From contig DHKA01000091.1 of NCBI GenBank assembly GCA_002404605.1, positions 11,930 to 24,869 of the forward strand: a DNA stretch of 12,940 bases. Reading direction: 5' to 3'. The stretch is from Clostridiales bacterium UBA4706. GTDB taxonomy: Bacteria; Bacillota; Clostridia; Oscillospirales; Oscillospiraceae. The notes below the pieces were generated by a model. The model searched no databases. It was not told the DNA's origin and saw only the letters and a list, made by a program, of their open reading frames with translations. Position numbers and translations under genes: made by a program. This document shows positions 6,133 through 12,912 of the stretch, in pieces (the first letter of the stretch is position 1; each line of letters begins with the position of its first letter).

Positions 6133-6915
6133 ATGACAAAAAAAGAACAACGCATCAACCGGCTTTTCCTGTACGCCGGGATATTGACGCTTTTATATTA
6201 TCTCGGCCAGGGCATCACCGTGCGGTTCGGGCAGTCGCTGCTCTTTCTCTGGCTAATGCTGTCGGCCGTGTGCTTCGGCCGCTTCTTTCTCTGGAAATGG
6301 GCTTGGAAGCACGGGAAGAACGCGCCCATCCCCCGGCCCTGGTTGCGGGCGGTGAACATCGTCGTGATCGCCGCCGTCGCCGTCTTTCTCGCCGTGGAGT
6401 GTCTGGTATTTTCCGGCGCGTTCCAGAAGCCCCCGGAGGGGCTGGATGCCATCATCGTTCTCGGCGCGAGAGTCGATGAAAACGGTCCGAGCGGGTCGCT
6501 GCGGCAGCGCATCAGCGCCGCGCGCGTCTATCTGGAGGAAAACCCGGATACGATATGCATCGCCTCCGGCGGGCAGGGCGAGGACGAGCCGATGAGCGAA
6601 GCGGAGTGCATCCGCGACTATCTCATCGCAGACGGCATCGATCCCAGCCGTATTCTTTTGGAGGACCGCTCCACGAGCACGGAGGAGAACATGCGCTACA
6701 GTCTCCCCATGCTGCGCACGCTGGAGAAGGATGTGGAGAGCGTCGGCATCGTCACGAACGACTTTCATGTTTTCCGCGCGCTTTGTCTGGCGCGGAAAAA
6801 CGGCGCCTTCACATTTTACGGCGTCCCGGCGCGCTCGACCGTGTTCGGCTTCATCCACTACGCGATGCGCGAATTTTTCACGCTGAGCGTGTCTCTTGTG
6901 CGCGGGTACATTTAA
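6133..6915 (+). CDS. YdcF/SanA family (DUF218) membrane-anchored protein
   Basis: The 260-residue protein has three predicted N-terminal membrane segments (about residues 11-29, 34-52 and 71-95) followed by a DUF218 domain from about 104 to 250. The domain is recognisable from IIVLGARV, the RISAARVYL helix, ASGGQGEDEPMSEAE, GIDPSRILLEDRSTST-x-EN and a VTNDFHVFRA block near the end. DUF218 proteins (YdcF, SanA, ElyC) are linked in enterobacteria to envelope integrity, but no enzyme activity is generally established and I assign none here. The ATG at 6133-6135 has a GGAGG site 6 bases upstream; longer frames starting upstream run through the promoter. The gene stands alone, divergent from the HAD gene and convergent with the peptidase, with a terminator directly after its stop. 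The ydcF name would denote only the family, so no symbol is assigned. Confidence 0.92.
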   Translation: MTKKEQRINRLFLYAGILTLLYYLGQGITVRFGQSLLFLWLMLSAVCFGRFFLWKWAWKHGKNAPIPRPWLRAVNIVVIAAVAVFLAVECLVFSGAFQKPPEGLDAIIVLGARVDENGPSGSLRQRISAARVYLEENPDTICIASGGQGEDEPMSEAECIRDYLIADGIDPSRILLEDRSTSTEENMRYSLPMLRTLEKDVESVGIVTNDFHVFRALCLARKNGAFTFYGVPARSTVFGFIHYAMREFFTLSVSLVRGYI

Positions 6916-6919
6916 AATG

Positions 6920-6946
6920 GTCTCCCTCTTCCGAGGGAGACTTTTT
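6920..6946 (+). terminator. Intrinsic terminator after the ydcF-like gene
   Basis: GTCTCCCTC, loop TTCC, GAGGGAGAC make a perfect 9-bp stem followed by TTTTT. It starts 5 bases after the stop codon. On the minus strand the hairpin is followed by CATTTTA, so it may also weakly end the convergent peptidase transcript, whose stop codon is at 6948-6950. Confidence 0.9.
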
Positions 6947-6947
6947 G

Positions 6948-8663
6948 TTAAGCTGCGTCGTCCCATGCAAGGCAGAGCGTTTCCATGTCCTCCACCGCCT
7001 GCGGGACGCACGCGGGCAGGCCGTCGGTGAAGCACTCGAGACCGACCTTGTCGAGCAGCTCGCAGTAAGTGTAGTCAAAAGCGCCGAGCGAGACGAGATC
7101 GTTATAGAATCTTGCTGCCTCCGCCCAGTCGCTCTCTGCCATTTCGTAGATCTGCAGCGAGGCGAGCATGCTCACGGCGTAGCTGATATAGTAGAAGGGC
7201 GACTCAAAGTTGTGGTTGACCTGCATCCAGTAATGCGAAAACTCCTTGCCGAAGGATCGCAGACCGTAGGAGCGCGCGATGGATGTGAACGTCTGGTCGA
7301 TCTGCTCCGGCGTCAGAGACGGATCGGCATATACCGCGCGCTGAAATTCGTCGAACAAGCAGCCGGTAAAAACAGTATAGAGAGCGTTATCCAGAAATTT
7401 GATGCGGGCAAGAGTCTCTTCACCGCCGTAGACCTCGTCGTACCAGCCGGTAGAGAGCGCCTCCATTCCGGTAGAATGGATCTCGAAAATATCCAGAGAA
7501 CCGACGCTCAGCAGAAGGTCCGGCGTGGGGTTCACATAGGCGTCGTAATAATGGCCGAACTCGTGGAACATACTCTGGATGTCGTATTCGTTCCCGTAGA
7601 GCGCGAGATAGATGAACGGCGCGTTGTATTGGTCGAGCGTCGTGGTAAAGCCCATATCGCTGACGCGGTCCGCGCTGTCCATGAAGTACAGCCCGTGTTT
7701 TTTCATATATTGCGCCGCTTCCGCCGCGCCGTCGGAGACGCGCGGCATGAATCTCGTGATGAGACCGACAAGCTCCGATTCGGAAAGATCGGTGTTTACG
7801 GAAAAATCGGTATACGTTGCCTCATGGGTGTATAGCGACGTGAAATACTCTCTCGCGTACGGCTTCACCGTCTCGCAGAGCGCCGCGGCGTCACTGGGCG
7901 TAAAGTCGCGCCCGTAGCTCACCTCGTAGGCATAGTCGGCATAGGTATCGTACCCGGCAAGGCTTGCCTCTTCGTTGTGGAGATCCACAAGCTCGCGGTA
8001 GAGCGTGCCGATCTTCTCGGTCTCCTCACTGAAGCTCAGATCTTCCATGATGAAGGTATTGTATTGCAGCGTTAACGCCGAAACGCGCTCGGAGATCTCC
8101 CGCTCGCGGTCGGTCTGCTCGTCATAATAGCGCAAGGCATCCGCCTTGTCCGAGCCGATATACGATTCCAGCGCGTGAGCTGCCGGGCCGTTGAGCGCGT
8201 CAGAGAGCGCAGTGCAGAGCGCGTCGTTCGTCTCGTTGAGAATTCTGTCGAGCTGCTGGCAGGCGTCGCTGATCGTATCGTCGTTCGGATGGGCATAAAA
8301 ATCGATATAGGCGAGATTGTCTAGCGTATACGCCTTCGCATACTCCGCCATCAGCCACTCATATAGTTCGATCGCCTCGTCATCGTCCGCCGTTTCGCCA
8401 AGACGCTCCGCCTTCTCGAAGAATTTCCCGGTGTCGTATACGTACCAGGTCATGTCGGCGTAGTCCACGTCGGCGTGGATGCCGTCGGGCTCCATGGCAG
8501 GTTCCGAGACGGACGCCGTGCTGAGCGCCGAGGACAGCGCCTCGCTCACACTGCCGCCGCGGGTATCTTCGCTGATCGCAAAGTCATCCGCACCGCAACC
8601 GCAGAGGACCGCGGAAAGGAGCGCCATAACAAGAAGCAGCGCCGTAAGTTTTTTCATTTTCAT
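6948..8663 (-). CDS. M3 family oligoendopeptidase-like lipoprotein
   Basis: This is a zinc metallopeptidase of the M3 family (PepF/thimet type), which cleaves short peptides. With the start used here it has 571 residues. Residues 1 to about 22 form a lipoprotein signal: basic MKMKK, a hydrophobic run, then VLCGCG, where the Cys near position 23 (L-C-G-C) is the likely lipidated residue. A low-complexity Ser/Ala/Glu linker follows. The catalytic motif HEFGH is at about 367-371, and the third zinc ligand is probably Glu394 in IFEIHS, spaced as expected for M3. A conserved NHNFESPFYYISYA block lies further on. Most PepF proteins are cytoplasmic, so a membrane-anchored extracellular version is notable; it could process peptides for uptake. 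In-frame starts at 8672 (GTG), 8669, 8663 and 8657 are possible; 8663 is chosen because GGGTGAT lies just upstream. No transporter for its products is adjacent. Confidence 0.92.
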   Translation of the reverse strand: MKMKKLTALLLVMALLSAVLCGCGADDFAISEDTRGGSVSEALSSALSTASVSEPAMEPDGIHADVDYADMTWYVYDTGKFFEKAERLGETADDDEAIELYEWLMAEYAKAYTLDNLAYIDFYAHPNDDTISDACQQLDRILNETNDALCTALSDALNGPAAHALESYIGSDKADALRYYDEQTDREREISERVSALTLQYNTFIMEDLSFSEETEKIGTLYRELVDLHNEEASLAGYDTYADYAYEVSYGRDFTPSDAAALCETVKPYAREYFTSLYTHEATYTDFSVNTDLSESELVGLITRFMPRVSDGAAEAAQYMKKHGLYFMDSADRVSDMGFTTTLDQYNAPFIYLALYGNEYDIQSMFHEFGHYYDAYVNPTPDLLLSVGSLDIFEIHSTGMEALSTGWYDEVYGGEETLARIKFLDNALYTVFTGCLFDEFQRAVYADPSLTPEQIDQTFTSIARSYGLRSFGKEFSHYWMQVNHNFESPFYYISYAVSMLASLQIYEMAESDWAEAARFYNDLVSLGAFDYTYCELLDKVGLECFTDGLPACVPQAVEDMETLCLAWDDAA

Positions 8664-8680
8664 TTGCATCACCCGTTCTC

Positions 8681-8709
8681 ATACTACACGATTCCGCGCC
8701 GAAAGTAAA
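8681..8709 (-). promoter_or_regulatory. Possible promoter of the M3 peptidase gene
   Basis: The minus strand reads TTTACT (8704-8709), a 17-base spacer and TAGTAT (8681-8686). The predicted transcription start near 8674 leaves only about 11 bases before the chosen ATG. The hexamers are imperfect (four and five of six matches), so this is a tentative call. Confidence 0.5.
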
Positions 8710-8718
8710 TACTGCGCC

Positions 8719-8746
8719 ATTTTTCGCTTGCTACGCGAAGAAAAAT
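8719..8746. repeat. Imperfect inverted repeat in the pepF-like/yihY divergent spacer
   Basis: ATTTTTCGC (8719-8727) and GCGAAGAAAAAT (8735-8746) are inverted copies with one extra G in the right arm, separated by 7 bases. The repeat covers the -35 of the yihY-like gene and lies upstream of the peptidase promoter, so it could be an operator; no regulator is encoded nearby. Confidence 0.4.
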
Positions 8747-8756
8747 AGGATATAAT
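8728..8756 (+). promoter_or_regulatory. Promoter of the yihY-like gene, directly abutting its start codon
   Basis: TTGCTA (8728-8733), a 17-base spacer and a perfect TATAAT (8751-8756) end only 7 bases before the ATG at 8764. The expected transcription start, 6 to 7 bases past the -10, falls at or next to the ATG, so the mRNA may be leaderless. Confidence 0.7.
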
Positions 8757-8763
8757 CTGCGCT

Positions 8764-9633
8764 ATGGAAAAGATTCGCAAACTGATCAAAAACTTTCAAC
8801 ACATATCGGACTACATGGGCCGGCGGCAGATCGCTACGATCGCCGCCTCGACAGCGTTCTGGTTTTTCCTTTCGATCGTGCCCATCGTCATTTTGTGCGT
8901 ATCCCTTCTGCCTTATACGTCCATCACCGAGGAGCAGCTTCTCACAACGCTCGCGCCCGTGCTGCCGGACTCCATGAATCAGCTCATCCGCGTCATCATT
9001 GCAGATGTTTACAGCAGCGGTATCGGCGTGCTCAGCGTCTCCATCGTGGCGACGGTCTGGTCGTCGGCGATGGGCTTTGCCTCGCTCATCCGAGGGCTGG
9101 AGGATATCTATGAGCAGCCGCGCCGTGCCGGATTTCTGATGCGCCGCGCTCGCGGCATCATCTATACGCTCGGCATGCTGCTTATGATGATCCTCTCGAT
9201 CGTGCTCGGCGGCTTCGGCCAGCAGATCAAGGCGCTGGTGGAAAAATACCTTCCCGGCTCGCAGCCGTTCTTCACGTTTCTGCTGCACTTCCGGTTCGTT
9301 GTCGTCATCGCGGTGCTGACTCTTTTCTTTGCCGCCATTTTCCGCTGGAGTACCGGGCTTCGGCCGCGTTTTGGTGAGGTATTGCCCGGCGCGCTGACCG
9401 CCGCGGCCGGGTGGTCGATCTTCTCGTGGGTGTTCTCCACATGGGTCTCCGTCACGGGGAGCTACGGCACATACGGCAGTCTCGTTACGGTCGTCGTCGT
9501 GATGCTCTGGCTTTATTACTGCCAGTACATTCTGCTTTTGAGCGCGTGCCTGAACCGCGCTCTGCCGAAGTTCCGCCGCCGCGGAGAAACGGAGCCGGAG
9601 TCCGAATCCGAGCCGGAACCGAGTGAAGAATAA
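8764..9633 (+). CDS. YihY/BrkB family integral membrane protein
   Basis: The 289-residue protein belongs to the YihY/virulence factor BrkB family, once misnamed ribonuclease BN. Biochemical function is not settled for the family; a transporter-like role is often supposed. The first membrane segment (about residues 26-50, IAASTAFWFFLSIVPIVIL) carries the family pattern of an A/S-rich helix with FFLSIVP. Further hydrophobic segments lie near 79-101, 134-160, 180-200, 212-235 and 240-262, giving about six. The C-terminus is a hydrophilic tail rich in Glu, Pro and Ser (ESESEPEPSEE). The ATG at 8764 gives the expected cytoplasmic N-terminal helix, but there is no ribosome binding site at the usual distance and the -10 hexamer nearly touches the codon. 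A later ATG (Met18, 8815) would remove family-like sequence and is also poorly preceded. It is flanked by its own promoter and a strong terminator, so it is monocistronic. Confidence 0.93.
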   Translation: MEKIRKLIKNFQHISDYMGRRQIATIAASTAFWFFLSIVPIVILCVSLLPYTSITEEQLLTTLAPVLPDSMNQLIRVIIADVYSSGIGVLSVSIVATVWSSAMGFASLIRGLEDIYEQPRRAGFLMRRARGIIYTLGMLLMMILSIVLGGFGQQIKALVEKYLPGSQPFFTFLLHFRFVVVIAVLTLFFAAIFRWSTGLRPRFGEVLPGALTAAAGWSIFSWVFSTWVSVTGSYGTYGSLVTVVVVMLWLYYCQYILLLSACLNRALPKFRRRGETEPESESEPEPSEE

Positions 9634-9675
9634 AAAAATTCCGTATGCTGCCTGAGCAAGCATACGGAATTTTTT
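9632..9675. terminator. Bidirectional intrinsic terminator between yihY-like and ABC transporter genes
   Basis: A run of A residues plus TTCCGTATGCT (up to 9649) and AGCATACGGAA plus a run of T (9659-9675) form a 17-bp perfect stem with a 9-base loop. The A and T runs at the two ends give a U tract in both directions, serving the convergent genes whose stops are at 9631-9633 and 9678-9680. Confidence 0.95.
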
Positions 9676-9677
9676 CC

Positions 9678-12005
9678 TTATTTCAGTGCGCCGGATGCGC
9701 CAAGATGTCCGGAGAGCCACGAAAGGAGCGCCGCGGCCAGCGCCGCAATGCCCGCCGTCTGCCACGAGAGCGAAAGCGCCGCGCCGCCGAGCGCGCCGAG
9801 CAGCGTGCAGAGCGCCAGGGCGATCCCCGCGCCGAGCGCGCCGCCGAAAAGCCCAAGAATCAGGCTCTCTGCGCCGATCACGCTTTGCGGAGAGGAAAGT
9901 CCCAGTGTGCGGAGCATCCGAAGCTCGCTCCCGCGCGCCGCCGCAGCCAGCGCCGAGACGAGCGCGATAAACATCGCCGCAAGCATCGCGGCAAGGATCG
10001 CGCCGAGGCGATCGGTCTTCGACGAGCTTTCCATGAGCGAAAGCCCCGGCTGCACAAGGCCGGAGGCCGCATCCGAATAGGTCACGGTTTCCGCATATCC
10101 GCGAAGCACCGCGCCGAGCGTTTCACGCGCGGCGAAACTGTCGGCATAGAGCCGCAGCTGCGTCACGGTCTGCGCCGCCTCCGCGCCGAACGCGCGTAGG
10201 TTTCCTTCGAGCGAACCGGAGGAAATGCCGGAGGCGATGTACCGGGCGAAGGCGTTTTCCAGCGCTTCGCCGGAAAGCGAGGCAATGGTCTGCAAAAGGG
10301 CGTCCTGCGCCCGTTCGGTCTCCACCGCCGTTCCGGTGAGCTCGGATACCATGGCCGCCTGCTGCGCCGGGGTCTGGCCGACGGCGTAGCCGCGCAGCGC
10401 GGCGCGTTTTCCGGCCTCATCCTGCGTATAGACGCCTTCGCTGTCAAACGGCAGGCCGGTCAGAACGTCCGTATCGGGCGAGGCCGTCTGTGCTTTTACG
10501 ATATCGCTGCCGAGCACGGTTTCCACGGTCCACGTCATAAGCTCCGGCAGATAAGCCGCGCCGCCGGTCAGACTCTCACCGGGGGTCTCCCCCGCCGGGC
10601 GCAGGATGCCGACGATGTTCAGCCGCTGTGAAGAAGTGATCTTCGCCGCGAGATACGCCGCGTCACCGCCCATATAGCCCCAGGTACCGTCTACATTTTG
10701 GACGTACTCGTCCGTCGGCAGCAGCACGCGGAACGAAAGGCGCAGAAGCTCTGTATAGCTGATGTTGGCGTTTGCTTCCGGGTCAAGGCCGAGAGAGCGA
10801 AGGCAGCTCTCGTCTACTCTGCCGCGTGCGTCAAGCAGCACCGCCGCCTCGTCGTACCGCTCCGGCCAGCGGCCGGAAACGAGCGTATAGCGCATTTGCC
10901 GCAGGCTCTCCCCTTCCGGGAGCTGCGTCCAGAGCGTGCCGTTTTCTTCGCTGTTGAGCGCTTCCGTCCCGGTGGCGGAGGCATCGCCGCTGTAAATGCG
11001 CGGCGTGATGGCATAGCGGCGCTGCACGGAGATCGTTTTCTCGTCCGTGTGGCCGTCGAGCCAGTCGCCGAGCGCAGCGAGATCGCCGGAGGGAACGCTC
11101 CCGGTGTCGAGCATTACCGGATAGGCGGAGAGCACCGCTGTCTCGGCGTCCTTCGCGCTCCGTTCTCCGCCGGAAAAAGCAGCGCACAGCAAAAGGCAGA
11201 GCAGCACCGAAAGCATCGGCGCAAGCAACCGCGGCAGAGCGCGGCTCTTTTTCTTTTTCAGATTGGCAAACGCCATGCGCAGCCGGACGCCGCCGTCCGC
11301 TCCGGCAACGGGCGGGATCGGTGCGCCGGTCTCGCCGGCGTCCTCGTCCGTATCGGAGACGATCTGTCCGTCTTCGAGCGTTATGACGCGCGCCTTTTCG
11401 CCGAACGCTTCGGCATTGCGTGCCGCGACGATGACGAGCTGACCGGCGGATGCTTCGCCAAGGAGCGAGAGCACAGTCTCCGCGCTCTCCGCACCGAGAC
11501 CGTCCGTCGGCTCGTCCAAAAGCAGCACGCGGCTTCTGCGCGCAAATGCGCACCCAAGCGTGCCGAGACGCCGCTCTTCCCCGGAAAGGCGATCCGGGTA
11601 TACGCCCGCCGCGCTCTCCAGCCCGAGCAGTGCGAGCGCTTCCCTGGCATTTTCCCGCGCGTCCCGGCGGGAGAAGCCTGCGAGCACCGCGGCGCGCTCT
11701 GCGTTTTCCGAAAGCGTGAGATCAGCAAAGAGAAGCGCCTCATACGCGGCGGCGCACTCCCGCCGCCACGCGCAGCGCCGCTCCTCGCTCCAGCGCGCCG
11801 TGTTCTCGCCGCCGATGAACATTTCGCCGCGGGAGGGCGGTTCGCGCAGGGCGAGCAGATGCAACAGCGCCGTTTTCCCGCTGCCGGACGCGCCGGTGAT
11901 CACCACGAGACCGGTCTCCGGAAGCGTGAGATTCAGACAGCGCAGCGCATGCACGCTCTTTTTTCCGGCGGAGGATTCCAGCGCGGCGTTTTTCAGTTGG
12001 ATCAT
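9678..12005 (-). CDS. Single-chain ABC transporter, N-terminal ATPase fused to FtsX/MacB-like permease
   Basis: The 775-residue protein fuses an ABC ATPase (about residues 1-215) to a MacB-like permease: one membrane segment at about 257-277, a large extracytoplasmic region to about 660, and three C-terminal segments (about 668-691, 711-740, 750-768) with an FtsX-type helix around ELRMLRTLGLSS. Walker A is GASGSGKT (38-45) and Walker B is VLLLDEPTDGL (160-170) with Glu165. The signature is LSGEE rather than LSGGQ, the Q-loop position is Tyr88 and the switch histidine position is Arg196, so ATPase behaviour may be unusual. MacB-type proteins act as mechanotransmission or export machines; no MacA or substrate-binding partner is nearby, so the substrate is unknown. 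The start ATG at 12003-12005 gives the family-like MIQLKN; an in-frame ATG at 12017 next to AAGGAAAGG is an equally possible start. The reading frame stays open far upstream, but that part overlaps the thiT promoter and riboswitch. Confidence 0.88.
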   Translation of the reverse strand: MIQLKNAALESSAGKKSVHALRCLNLTLPETGLVVITGASGSGKTALLHLLALREPPSRGEMFIGGENTARWSEERRCAWRRECAAAYEALLFADLTLSENAERAAVLAGFSRRDARENAREALALLGLESAAGVYPDRLSGEERRLGTLGCAFARRSRVLLLDEPTDGLGAESAETVLSLLGEASAGQLVIVAARNAEAFGEKARVITLEDGQIVSDTDEDAGETGAPIPPVAGADGGVRLRMAFANLKKKKSRALPRLLAPMLSVLLCLLLCAAFSGGERSAKDAETAVLSAYPVMLDTGSVPSGDLAALGDWLDGHTDEKTISVQRRYAITPRIYSGDASATGTEALNSEENGTLWTQLPEGESLRQMRYTLVSGRWPERYDEAAVLLDARGRVDESCLRSLGLDPEANANISYTELLRLSFRVLLPTDEYVQNVDGTWGYMGGDAAYLAAKITSSQRLNIVGILRPAGETPGESLTGGAAYLPELMTWTVETVLGSDIVKAQTASPDTDVLTGLPFDSEGVYTQDEAGKRAALRGYAVGQTPAQQAAMVSELTGTAVETERAQDALLQTIASLSGEALENAFARYIASGISSGSLEGNLRAFGAEAAQTVTQLRLYADSFAARETLGAVLRGYAETVTYSDAASGLVQPGLSLMESSSKTDRLGAILAAMLAAMFIALVSALAAAARGSELRMLRTLGLSSPQSVIGAESLILGLFGGALGAGIALALCTLLGALGGAALSLSWQTAGIAALAAALLSWLSGHLGASGALK

Positions 12006-12038
12006 AGAAAGGCCCATCCTTTCCTTTTTATACATCGA

Positions 12039-12067
12039 ATTATACCTTTTGCATAAAGCGCGGTCAA
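12039..12067 (-). promoter_or_regulatory. Promoter of the ABC transporter gene
   Basis: The minus strand reads TTGACC (12062-12067), a 17-base spacer and a perfect TATAAT (12039-12044). The predicted start near 12032 gives a leader of about 27 bases. It is divergent from the thiT promoter, the two -35 hexamers being about 30 bases apart. Confidence 0.85.
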
Positions 12068-12096
12068 GTCTCCGGTGCAATTCGTCAAAGTTGCGC

Positions 12097-12125
12097 TTGC
12101 AATTCCTTTTTTCGTGCGGTATGAT
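12097..12125 (+). promoter_or_regulatory. Promoter of the TPP riboswitch and thiT
   Basis: TTGCAA (12097-12102), a 17-base spacer and TATGAT (12120-12125) place the transcription start near 12132, just before the riboswitch aptamer. Both hexamers differ from consensus at one or two positions. Confidence 0.8.
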
Positions 12126-12134
12126 GTGCGTACA

Positions 12135-12232
12135 GAACAGGGGTGCTGGGTTTTCCCGGCTGAGACGGTACGAATCGAAGCGCCGGTACCCTTTAACCTG
12201 ATCCGGGTAATGCCGGCGGAGGGAGTGCCTAT
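12135..12232 (+). promoter_or_regulatory. TPP riboswitch (thi-box) upstream of thiT
   Basis: The conserved thiamine pyrophosphate aptamer blocks are all present in order: GGGGTGC at the 5' side, GGCTGAGA (12158-12165), a variable P3 arm closed by GGTAC and GTACC, CCCTTTAACCTGATCCGGGT (12189-12208), and TAATGCCGGCGGAGGGAGTG. The aptamer is followed by an intrinsic terminator at 12247-12281, so it is expected to end transcription when TPP is plentiful and allow thiT expression when it is scarce. The outer boundaries are approximate because the P1 stem is short and imperfect. Confidence 0.96.
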
Positions 12233-12246
12233 ACGGTATTTGTTCT

Positions 12247-12281
12247 TCAGCCACGTCCGGGATCGGGTGGCTGATTTTTTT
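12247..12281 (+). terminator. Expression-platform terminator of the TPP riboswitch
   Basis: TCAGCCAC (12247-12254) pairs with GTGGCTGA (12267-12274), with an inner CCG/CGG helix and a GT bulge, followed by seven T. The thiT ribosome binding site GGAGG (12285-12289) lies outside the hairpin, which points to transcriptional rather than translational control. Confidence 0.92.
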
Positions 12282-12297
12282 ATTGGAGGGCTTTTTT

Positions 12298-12834
12298 ATG
12301 AAAAGCAAACAGACCACCCGCATACTTTGCGAGGGAGCGATCATGGTCGCCATGGCGGTCGTGCTCAACTTCCTCAAGTTCGATCTGTTCGCGCAGGGCG
12401 GATCGATGAACCTGCTCTTCATTCCTCTGATGGTGTTCGCGCTGCGGCGCGGCCCGATCTGGGGCATGGGCGCGGGTCTCGTTTTCGGCGTTCTCAAAGC
12501 CATCATCGGCGGCGGCATCGCCTACGGCTGGCAGTCGTTCCTGCTTGACTATGCTCTGGCCTACGCGCTCACCGGTCTCGCCGGTCTCACGCCGAAAAAG
12601 CCGGTGCTCGGCACCGTTATCGGCGCGCTCGGCGCGCTTCTCTCCTTCGTCCTCAGCGGCGTGATCGTCTGGGGCGAGTACATGCCGGACGTGTTCCTCG
12701 GCATGGCGATGAAGAACGTGTGGGTCTACTCGTTCATTTATAACTTCATCTACACCGCCTTCAACTGGCTCATCGCAGCGATCGTCATCTACTTCCTTTC
12801 CAAAAAGACGAAGCTCCTGCAGCCGGAAAAGTAA
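12298..12834 (+). CDS. thiT: Energy-coupled thiamine transporter S component ThiT
   Basis: ThiT (YuaJ family) is the thiamine-binding membrane subunit of an ECF transporter; it works with a shared EcfA, EcfA' and EcfT module, which is not in this window. The 178-residue protein is nearly all hydrophobic with about six membrane segments. Family features include the AIMVA (AxxxA) pattern in the first helix, which in S components contacts EcfT, the GGSMNLLFIPL stretch, the FALRRG loop, LLDYALAY, SGVIVWGEYMPD and a conserved YSFIYN near the end. The position four residues before the SGV stretch, a histidine in the homologues I remember, is Phe here. The ATG at 12298 has GGAGG 8 bases upstream. 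It is a single-gene unit under the TPP riboswitch, which by itself supports thiamine as the substrate, and ends in a strong terminator. Confidence 0.95.
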   Translation: MKSKQTTRILCEGAIMVAMAVVLNFLKFDLFAQGGSMNLLFIPLMVFALRRGPIWGMGAGLVFGVLKAIIGGGIAYGWQSFLLDYALAYALTGLAGLTPKKPVLGTVIGALGALLSFVLSGVIVWGEYMPDVFLGMAMKNVWVYSFIYNFIYTAFNWLIAAIVIYFLSKKTKLLQPEK

Positions 12835-12869
12835 AAGCGTTTTTACTCATCCTCTCTTTTTTCCGCGCG

Positions 12870-12905
12870 CCGCCTCTCCGGGAGAACCGGAGGGGCGGTT
12901 TTTTT
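12870..12905 (+). terminator. Intrinsic terminator after thiT
   Basis: CCGCCTCTCCGG and CCGGAGGGGCGG form a 12-bp stem with one G-U pair and the loop GAGAA, followed by seven T. It lies 35 bases after the thiT stop. Confidence 0.95.
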
Positions 12906-12912
12906 ATTTCAA

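Noticed and set aside
6253..7035. Minus-strand open frame (260 residues) opposite the ydcF-like gene
   Set aside because: Covers the terminator and a clear DUF218 coding region on the other strand; His/Arg-rich shadow frame.
8731..9765. Minus-strand open frame (344 residues) opposite the yihY-like gene
   Set aside because: Runs through the bidirectional terminator and the complement of clear membrane segments; no ribosome binding site or family features.
12077..12105. Direct repeat GCAATTC (12077-12083 and 12099-12105) between divergent promoters
   Set aside because: The two 7-base copies are 22 bases apart, which could suit a regulator, but the length is too short to separate from chance and no regulator gene is nearby.
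12006..12518. Upstream extension of the ABC transporter frame
   Set aside because: The frame is open by chance and would run antisense through the thiT promoter, the riboswitch and part of thiT. The near-consensus promoter at 12039-12067 and the family-like N-terminus at 12005 argue for the shorter protein.
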